NCBI GenBank assembly: GCA_964534355.1
Contig: CAZHNZ010000075.1
Location: 1 to 20,468 of the forward strand
Length of the DNA: 20,468 bases
Origin: CAXXIC01 sp964534355
Lineage (GTDB): Bacteria > Bacteroidota > Bacteroidia > Bacteroidales > UBA7332
Reading direction: 5' to 3'
Positions 14,735-20,468 of the stretch are shown here, piece after piece. Each line of letters starts with the position of its first letter. Within the stretch, counting starts at the first letter, position 1. The notes below the pieces were generated by a model. It saw nothing but the letters and a program-made list of their open reading frames with translations. It was not told the origin of the DNA and searched no databases. The translations under genes and the position numbers were made by a program.

Positions 14735-15864
14735 TTTGCATATGCAAACGAAAAGATTGGATTGACGTAATTCGCGAATTATCCGGCGATTGTCAGTTTA
14801 TATCTGTAGAAAATCCTGTTCAGGCAATTCTTAAAATACCTGAAATAAGTAATCTGTCTTTTGTGTATATTGAGCCTCAGGATCCGGAAAGTGATCGGCA
14901 TTGGATATGGCACATTCGAAAACAGGTTCCTGATTCTTGCTTCCTTATTTTACTTAAGGATCAGGTGACTCTTGAAGAGGGGCGAAATTATATGACCTTC
15001 GGGCTTAATGATATTGTTGATCCAACTGCAGAACTTGAAGTTGTATCTTGTCGTATTGATTTTATGCGTAAGCATATCGAGCTATTTGCTAAAAAAGCTA
15101 AAGAACCAATTTCAGATCCTTATGTCTATAAAATGCCTCTTTGGAAACGTGTTTTTGATATTTGTTTTGTATCGATCGTTATATTGTGCCTTTTGCCGAT
15201 ATGGATTTTGGTTCCTTTAGCCATTCTTGTCGAAAGTAGAGGACGGGTCGTTTATAAATCAAAACGGGTAGGAACAGGTTACAATGTATTTGGTTTTTAC
15301 AAATTCAGATCAATGTATTCTGATGCCGATAAACGACTCAAAGAGTTGTCCAATCTTAATCAATATGTGGTAGACAAAGGTGATTCAGAACATGTTTATT
15401 TGAAAGAGGAAGTTGTCAGTAATGCTGTGTTGTATTCTGATGATAGTACTGTTGATGAAGCAACATACCTGCAGGAAAGACGAAATGTAAAGTCAAAAGC
15501 TTTTGTTAAACTTCAGAATGATCCACGTGTTACCAGAGTTGGTAAGTTTATTCGAAAATATAGTATAGATGAATTACCTCAGTTATTTAATATTCTAAAG
15601 GGAGAAATGAGTGTTGTGGGGAATCGACCACTGCCATTATACGAAGCAGAGCTGTTGACAACAGATGATAGTCTCGAGCGGTTTTTAGCACCTGCTGGTT
15701 TAACTGGCTTGTGGCAGGTAGAGAAAAGAGGTAAAAATTCGACTATGTCTCCGGAAGAAAGAAAGCAACTGGATGTGAAGTATGCCAAACACTATACTTT
15801 CTGGGGGGATATTATGATTATCCTCAAGACAATTCCGGCTATGGTGCAGAAAGAAGATGTCTAG
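14707..15864 (+). CDS. Initiating sugar-phosphate transferase with N-terminal pseudo-receiver domain
   Basis: Residues 1-130 look like a degraded receiver domain: alternating strands and helices (SVVCICKR, SFVYIEP, SCFLILLKD, FGLNDIVDP) with no phosphoacceptor aspartate, E56 standing near that place. Residues 144-385 are a bacterial sugar transferase (WcaJ/PssY-type phosphoglycosyl transferase). They contain a hydrophobic membrane hairpin at about 150-175, GFYKFRSM (196-203), LQNDPRVTRVGKFIR (269-283), the catalytic pair D288-E289 in SIDELPQ, VVGNRPLPLYEAE (303-315) and GLTGLWQV (331-338). A segment of roughly 50 residues between FRSM and NDPRVTR is longer than in the classical enzymes. The enzyme should transfer a sugar phosphate from a nucleotide sugar to undecaprenyl phosphate at the inner membrane, starting exopolysaccharide synthesis. 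The start overlaps the response-regulator gene by 28 bases. Confidence 0.88.
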   Translation: MDQETRQSVVCICKRKDWIDVIRELSGDCQFISVENPVQAILKIPEISNLSFVYIEPQDPESDRHWIWHIRKQVPDSCFLILLKDQVTLEEGRNYMTFGLNDIVDPTAELEVVSCRIDFMRKHIELFAKKAKEPISDPYVYKMPLWKRVFDICFVSIVILCLLPIWILVPLAILVESRGRVVYKSKRVGTGYNVFGFYKFRSMYSDADKRLKELSNLNQYVVDKGDSEHVYLKEEVVSNAVLYSDDSTVDEATYLQERRNVKSKAFVKLQNDPRVTRVGKFIRKYSIDELPQLFNILKGEMSVVGNRPLPLYEAELLTTDDSLERFLAPAGLTGLWQVEKRGKNSTMSPEERKQLDVKYAKHYTFWGDIMIILKTIPAMVQKEDV

Positions 15865-15890
15865 TAAATTAATATATAATAGATGTTTGA

Positions 15891-16691
15891 ATGCGTAAGA
15901 TGATTTGTATTAGTTCTATTTGGACAAATAAATATTTTCTCTTGTTTTATATGATAGTTTTTCCAATAGGAAATTCTCTTTTTGCTCAGGATGAAAGTAT
16001 TGATTCCTTATATCGTTCTAGCAATTATATTTTTCCTGAATTACCTTCATTCAAAGTTGTATATGATTCTGTCATGAGTCATTCACCCCAAAAATTAAAA
16101 CTTCAGGAGACAAAGCTGGAAGCGCTTTATAATTTGGGGATTGTTAAAAAAGAATGGATGAATTATATTTCATTAAGTACAAACTTCAATTATGGAAAAG
16201 GAGGCGCATTAGGCGTTACAGAGCTTCCGACAGGTGGAACTGTTTCTTCTTTTTCCAATTCAACAACCAGTACGTATGGTGGTGGAGTTGGGTTGGGATT
16301 TACATTGGGGGCGATTTTGACTTATAAATCCAAAGTGAAAATTGCAAAAGTAAAAGTTACTCAGGCACAATACGAAATGGATGTGTTTGCGCAGGAGTTA
16401 CGTTTTAAGTTGTTCGAACAATACACTCAACTTGAAAATGATTTAGCAGCCTACAAAGCAAACAGTATTGTTTTGGAAATGAGTAATATACAAATAATGA
16501 TGCAGGAGAAGCAATTTAAGCTTAACCGGATTGATTTGCCGGAACTCATTTCAGCCCGTATGGCGTATAATGGTATTGTGGCAACCAACGAAACATTAAA
16601 AAGAAGCTGTCGGGTTGGTTTACACTATTTTGAGCAGCTATCAGGTATAAATTTTCTGACATATTCTAATACAAAAAAACCACAAAAATGA
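15891..16691 (+). CDS. Half-length TolC/OEP-like outer-membrane protein
   Basis: This 266-residue protein has a signal peptide (about residues 1-32, ending SLFAQ). It then shows one TolC-like unit: a helix (about 53-90, FKVVYDSVMSHSPQKLKLQETKLEALYNLG), a beta segment with a glycine- and serine-rich stretch (about 95-140, ISLSTNFNYG to GGVGLGFTLG), and a long helical region (about 145-250). Ordinary TolC/OEP proteins have two such repeats and about 430 or more residues. This one therefore has a single repeat and would need more copies per channel, or it may act as a structural partner. Its place before the Wzz gene suggests a role in polysaccharide export across the outer membrane. Its stop overlaps the next start (ATGA), so translation is coupled. 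Confidence 0.75.
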   Translation: MRKMICISSIWTNKYFLLFYMIVFPIGNSLFAQDESIDSLYRSSNYIFPELPSFKVVYDSVMSHSPQKLKLQETKLEALYNLGIVKKEWMNYISLSTNFNYGKGGALGVTELPTGGTVSSFSNSTTSTYGGGVGLGFTLGAILTYKSKVKIAKVKVTQAQYEMDVFAQELRFKLFEQYTQLENDLAAYKANSIVLEMSNIQIMMQEKQFKLNRIDLPELISARMAYNGIVATNETLKRSCRVGLHYFEQLSGINFLTYSNTKKPQK

Positions 16692-18748
16692 GTTTTAGTT
16701 ATTTTATCAGATTGCTGTTAAAAAGATGGATGTGGTTATTGGTTATCCCCATAGTTGCTGCTGTTTATATATTTATGGATACCAATAAAAAACCGAGAGA
16801 ATATAATTCTGTCATGATATTATACACCGGGCTTACTTCAGGTGTAAGTCTTGATCAGGAAGAGTCCAGCGTTGATTATTCTCAGGCTCTGATTGCGTAT
16901 GACAACTTATTAAACGTAATGAAGTCGCAAAAAACACTGGAAAATGTGGGTTTGCGGCTTTTTTGTGGTTGTATGATGTATGGCGAAAAAGATAGTAAGT
17001 GGATTACTAAAACCAATTATGACTATTTGGTAGCCTCTGTTCCACCGGATGTGAAGAAGTTGATTAATAAAAAATCGGAGTCCGATACCTATAAAAAGTG
17101 TTACGACTACATGAAAAAGAATGAGGATAACTTTATTTATAATCTGATTAATCGATCCGGAACAAATTTTTGTGTAAGCTCTCTCTATGCATTGTCTGTA
17201 AAAAGAATCAATACCAGTGATCTTGTCGAGGTTACCTATGTGGCTAATGATCCGGGAATGTGTTATCGTTCATTGCTGTTGGTATATGAAGAAACAAAGA
17301 AAAATTTTCAGGCTTTAAAAGCAGATCAGTCAGATGATGTTGTTAGGTATTTTGAACAGCAAATGGATACGCTTAAAGGTGAACTTGGCGGCTTGGAGGA
17401 TAAGCTGGTGCAATATAGTAAAGAAAACCAGATAATCAATTATGATGAGCAAAGTAAGTTAATTGTATCCCAGAAATTTGGACTTGAAGATAGGATAGAT
17501 GGACTGGAGATGGCTTCAGAAGCAGCAAATAAAGCTATTGTTGAACTGGAAAAAAAGATGGGTGTTCAAAATAGATTAATGTTGAAAAACGACCAGATAT
17601 TATCTCTAAGAAATCAGGTTGGTAAAATCGCCTTTGAGCATAGTGCAAGATCTTTTTATACCATGGATACTGCCCGTTATAATGAGACCTTTACAAAACA
17701 GCTTAACTCGCTAAGGCGTCAGATGAAAACGGTGGTAGATTCTCTAAGTCTTGTAAAAAATACAGAAGAGGGAATTTCTATTGAGAGTATAATCTCGGAA
17801 TGGTTGAATAATGTAATAGCTTATGATCAGGCAAAGGCTCAAATGCCAATAGTCGAGAAAAGGGCGAAAATGATTAATTCCCTATTCGATCAATATGCCC
17901 CTCTGGGTGCAAATGTTAACAGGCAGGAGAGGGAAATTGGTACCACTGAACAGCAATATTTAACTGTTTTACGAGGATTACATTCCGCAAGATTAAAAGA
18001 TCAGAGTGCCAAAATGTCTGCAGGATCAATTTCTTTGCTGGACCCTCCTACCTATCCGCTTGGTTTTTTGCCCAATAAAAGCTCATTACGGGCTGCAATT
18101 GCTTTTATTGCTCTTTTTCTGTTGTTGATGGTTTTGGTTATTGTCATTGAATTTATTGATCATACAATGAGCAATGTTACCCGGGCTGAACGTTTCTCTG
18201 GTTTAAAGGTTGGAATGCTATATCCGCTTATATCTGCCAAAAAGAAGAAATCACGTATTCAAAATCTGGATGATGTTGCATCCGGATATCTTGTTTTGGA
18301 GTTACTTCGACAAATTAAATCCGGAGTTACTTCCATTCAGGTAAACCTACTAAGTATCTATAATCAGGAGGGTAAGAGCTTTGTAAAGGAAAGGTTGGAA
18401 GCTTCTCTTGAAAAGCTTGATTCCGAAAATAATCTTTCGCTTAAAGATAAGATTACGTTTAAGGAGATACCTGCATTATGTGATAAATTTGATGATGTAA
18501 TTGATGTAAATGATAAGAATTTGAATATATTGGTTTGTAGAGCAAACAGAGCCTGGAATTCTGTGGACACCAGAATTAAAAGTTTATTAATCGAAAAAAC
18601 GGGTGTAGAACCTATTCTATTGCTAAATGGTGTATCTATAGAGGTATTACAATCTCAATGGGCTAATTTACCAATCAAGAGAAGTAAAATAAGATTGTTG
18701 TTTAAACGGTTGATAAGTCTTGAATTGTCAGCGAAAGATAAGTTCTAA
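16688..18748 (+). CDS. Wzz/GumC-type polysaccharide co-polymerase with degenerate kinase-like C-terminus
   Basis: This 686-residue protein has the Wzz/PCP architecture. The first membrane segment is at about 13-30 (RWMWLLVIPIVAAVYIFM). A long periplasmic part has coiled-coil stretches (about 215-290 and 310-430). A proline-rich motif, DPPTYPLGFLP, leads into the second membrane segment (about 466-488). The remaining roughly 195 residues are cytosolic and recall a bacterial tyrosine kinase: NLLSIYNQEGKSFVKERLE sits where the Walker A loop belongs but keeps only EGKS (E561-S564). LNILVCRANRAW stands where an aspartate-bearing Walker A' strand would be, and there is no tyrosine-rich tail. It should set polymer length and connect inner-membrane synthesis to export. 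Kinase activity is unlikely. Confidence 0.85.
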   Translation: MSFSYFIRLLLKRWMWLLVIPIVAAVYIFMDTNKKPREYNSVMILYTGLTSGVSLDQEESSVDYSQALIAYDNLLNVMKSQKTLENVGLRLFCGCMMYGEKDSKWITKTNYDYLVASVPPDVKKLINKKSESDTYKKCYDYMKKNEDNFIYNLINRSGTNFCVSSLYALSVKRINTSDLVEVTYVANDPGMCYRSLLLVYEETKKNFQALKADQSDDVVRYFEQQMDTLKGELGGLEDKLVQYSKENQIINYDEQSKLIVSQKFGLEDRIDGLEMASEAANKAIVELEKKMGVQNRLMLKNDQILSLRNQVGKIAFEHSARSFYTMDTARYNETFTKQLNSLRRQMKTVVDSLSLVKNTEEGISIESIISEWLNNVIAYDQAKAQMPIVEKRAKMINSLFDQYAPLGANVNRQEREIGTTEQQYLTVLRGLHSARLKDQSAKMSAGSISLLDPPTYPLGFLPNKSSLRAAIAFIALFLLLMVLVIVIEFIDHTMSNVTRAERFSGLKVGMLYPLISAKKKKSRIQNLDDVASGYLVLELLRQIKSGVTSIQVNLLSIYNQEGKSFVKERLEASLEKLDSENNLSLKDKITFKEIPALCDKFDDVIDVNDKNLNILVCRANRAWNSVDTRIKSLLIEKTGVEPILLLNGVSIEVLQSQWANLPIKRSKIRLLFKRLISLELSAKDKF

Positions 18749-18802
18749 TTTGATAAAAATAGTCAGCAATGGTATTATCAGGGTTGAAAACTACTCAAAA
18801 AT

Positions 18803-20269
18803 ATGAGTAATTTATTGAATGGAAAAACGAATCAGCTTTGGGACAGGGTTTACGTGAAGTTAATTCTGTTCTTTTTGATTACCGTATATGTCTTTATGCT
18901 GAAGAAGTCTGATGCTTCTATTGGAATTGTTTTGGCAGGATTACCGGTGGGGTTATTGTTTGTTACCTTTCTTTTTATGAATCCTCGGTTTGCATTGATA
19001 ACTCTTTTTTATTACAATTATTTTGCAATGGGGCTTACCCGTTATGTCCCTGGTCAGTTAGGATTAGGGGTTGATGGTCTGTTGTTTCTGACTTATCTTG
19101 GACTATTCTTTAAAAGTTATAAGGGTGATGTTGGTTTCTCTCGTATGAGAAATGAGTTATCTCTTATTGCCCTAATCTGGTACATGTATGCACTTTTTCA
19201 GTTGATAAATCCTGAGGTACAAAGTAGAATCGCCTGGGTTTATGGTATGAGGGGATTAGCGTTGTATTTTTTTATGACTATTCCGCTTACTTTTGTTGTG
19301 TTTGATAAGTACAAAGACTTTAATTTATTACTAAAGCTTTGGTCTATATTTACAATCTTAGGTGCATTAAAGGGAATGCAGCAATTGTATATCGGAATGG
19401 ACTATGCAGAGCAGGCTTGGTTGGATAGGGGAGGGGCTTTGACTCATATTATTTGGTCTGGTCTGAGGGTTTTCTCTTTTTTTACAGATGCGGGTCAGTT
19501 CGGTGTTTCGATGGGGCAAAGTGGTGTTGCATTTGCTATTCTCGCAATGGGGCAGCCGGATCTTAAGAAGAAAGTGTATTATTTTATTGTTTCATTTCTG
19601 GGTATATATGGGATGTTTATTTCCGGAACCAGAGGAGCAATGGCAGTGCCTGCTGCTGGTTTTTTTACATTTCTTATTCTTATAAAGAACTGGAAGTTGG
19701 TAATGGCTGGTACTGTATTTCTTTTTCTGGTGTTCGTGTTTTTTAATTTTACAATGATCGGTAATGGGAATGCCCAGATTAGACGTATGCGATCATCTTT
19801 TGATACTAATGATGCTTCTCTGAAGACCAGACATGCGAATCAGGCAAAATTAAAAACATATATGGCCACTCGTCCTTTTGGTTGTGGAATTGGAACAACA
19901 GGTGCTTTTGGAGCAAGATATACGCCCTATTTATTTGTTTCTCAAATACCTACAGATTCTTGGTTTGTTGCAATTTGGGTGGAGTTTGGAGAAGTCGGAT
20001 TAAAATTACATTTGTTTATTTTATTTTTTTGCTTGTTTCGTGGTGGATATATTTTAATGACGAGGATCCGTGACCGTGAGCTTTATTATAAAATTACGGG
20101 TATCCTGTGTGGTTATATAGGTGTAGTTGGTGCTTCGTATGGTAATCCCGTGTTGGGTCAGATGCCGGTAAGTATAATAACTTATATGTGTTTATCGTTT
20201 GTTTTTATGAGTCCGCGTTTTCAGAATCAAATAGATGAACAGGAAAAGAATTTGAATAAAATTATATAA
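18803..20269 (+). CDS. O-antigen ligase/polymerase-type (Wzy/WaaL superfamily) membrane protein
   Basis: This 488-residue polytopic membrane protein has about ten to twelve hydrophobic segments from residue 15 onward. The conserved ligase/polymerase feature FISGTRGAMAVPAAG is visible, with R277. The later RPFGCGIGTTGAFG loop (about residues 355-368) matches the G-x-G-x-G region common in Wzy and WaaL proteins. It probably polymerises lipid-linked repeat units on the periplasmic face, using the product started by the sugar transferase and working with the Wzz protein encoded 54 bases upstream. Ligase activity is possible but less likely in this operon. Glycosyltransferase genes are expected beyond the window. 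Confidence 0.83.
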   Translation: MSNLLNGKTNQLWDRVYVKLILFFLITVYVFMLKKSDASIGIVLAGLPVGLLFVTFLFMNPRFALITLFYYNYFAMGLTRYVPGQLGLGVDGLLFLTYLGLFFKSYKGDVGFSRMRNELSLIALIWYMYALFQLINPEVQSRIAWVYGMRGLALYFFMTIPLTFVVFDKYKDFNLLLKLWSIFTILGALKGMQQLYIGMDYAEQAWLDRGGALTHIIWSGLRVFSFFTDAGQFGVSMGQSGVAFAILAMGQPDLKKKVYYFIVSFLGIYGMFISGTRGAMAVPAAGFFTFLILIKNWKLVMAGTVFLFLVFVFFNFTMIGNGNAQIRRMRSSFDTNDASLKTRHANQAKLKTYMATRPFGCGIGTTGAFGARYTPYLFVSQIPTDSWFVAIWVEFGEVGLKLHLFILFFCLFRGGYILMTRIRDRELYYKITGILCGYIGVVGASYGNPVLGQMPVSIITYMCLSFVFMSPRFQNQIDEQEKNLNKII

Positions 20270-20279
20270 TTACTTGTGT

Positions 20280-20304
20280 AAAGTGATTGCACTTTTGTTT
20301 TACC
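20280..20304 (+). terminator. Small hairpin after the Wzy-like gene, weak terminator candidate
   Basis: AAAGTG (20280-20285) and CACTTT (20290-20295) form a 6-bp stem with loop ATTG, followed by TGTTTT. The stem is AT-rich and weak, so readthrough into downstream exopolysaccharide genes is plausible. Confidence 0.3.
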
Positions 20305-20424
20305 TTGAGTATTGGTTGGTAGAATTTGTGTTCATTGTGTTTTCTGACTTTATTGGATGGGTGACACTCAAAATTTACTTTTTCTTCTCTGCTTGAAGTA
20401 AAAAAGCTATATTGTTGTAATCAG

Positions 20425-20432
20425 TAATTTTG
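20425..20432 (+). promoter_or_regulatory. Possible promoter -7 element near the window end
   Basis: TAATTTTG fits TAnnTTTG, but no -33 TTTG stands at the right distance and the downstream gene is outside the window. It may drive the next transcription unit. Confidence 0.25.
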
Positions 20433-20468
20433 TTTCGCCAAATTTTCGCAAATAAAAATCGCCAGAAA

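Noticed and set aside
20370..20407. TTTACTT...AAGTAAA inverted repeat near the window end
   Set aside because: AT-only style 7-bp stem with a 15-base loop and no T tract; too weak to call.

Overview
This window is a chromosomal segment of a Bacteroidota bacterium, most likely of the order Bacteroidales. The evidence is recurrent TAnnTTTG promoter elements, once paired with an upstream TTTG at 20-bp spacing, AT-rich leaders with almost no Shine-Dalgarno sequence, and Bacteroidota-typical families (DUF6266, LruC-domain lipoprotein, serine-type sulfatase, GNRPLPLYEAE-type sugar transferase). No rRNA, tRNA, CRISPR array or intact mobile element was seen.

Layout. Positions 1-600 are eroded accessory DNA: a possible IS3-like right end (about 30-52) and the C-terminal winged-helix remnant of an ATP-binding (AlbA_2-type) regulator. 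rmuC (900-2402) follows, then a hairpin terminator. A DUF6266 gene (2757-3386) stands alone, with its own textbook promoter and a strong terminator. Next is a five-gene plus-strand operon (3656-8374): circularly permuted ATP-grasp enzyme, alpha-E protein, transglutaminase-like protease, and two succinylglutamate desuccinylase/aspartoacylase-like (M14-type) proteins. The first M14-type protein keeps its zinc and catalytic residues. The second has lost them in a nearly gapless alignment and looks like a pseudoenzyme partner. ATP-grasp/alpha-E/transglutaminase sets are a known comparative-genomics association, proposed to make and cleave an amide- or peptide-linked product. The substrate here is unknown.

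Three minus-strand genes follow: a secreted serine-type sulfatase (8393-9778), and ybeY and proA, which look co-transcribed (proA first).

From about 11,580 rightward the DNA becomes visibly more AT-rich. A large LruC/DUF4114 lipoprotein (11894-14005) is followed by an exopolysaccharide operon (14354-20269, continuing past the window). It encodes a single-domain response regulator, an initiating sugar-phosphate transferase with an N-terminal degenerate receiver-like domain, a half-length TolC/OEP-like outer-membrane protein, a Wzz-type co-polymerase with a degraded tyrosine-kinase-like C-terminus, and a Wzy/O-antigen ligase-type membrane protein. A phospho-signal could act at the first committed step of polysaccharide synthesis, with chain-length control and export encoded directly downstream.

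The points most worth a second look are the active/inactive M14 pair in the ATP-grasp operon, the response regulator coupled to a pseudo-receiver sugar transferase, and the degraded kinase domain on the Wzz protein.
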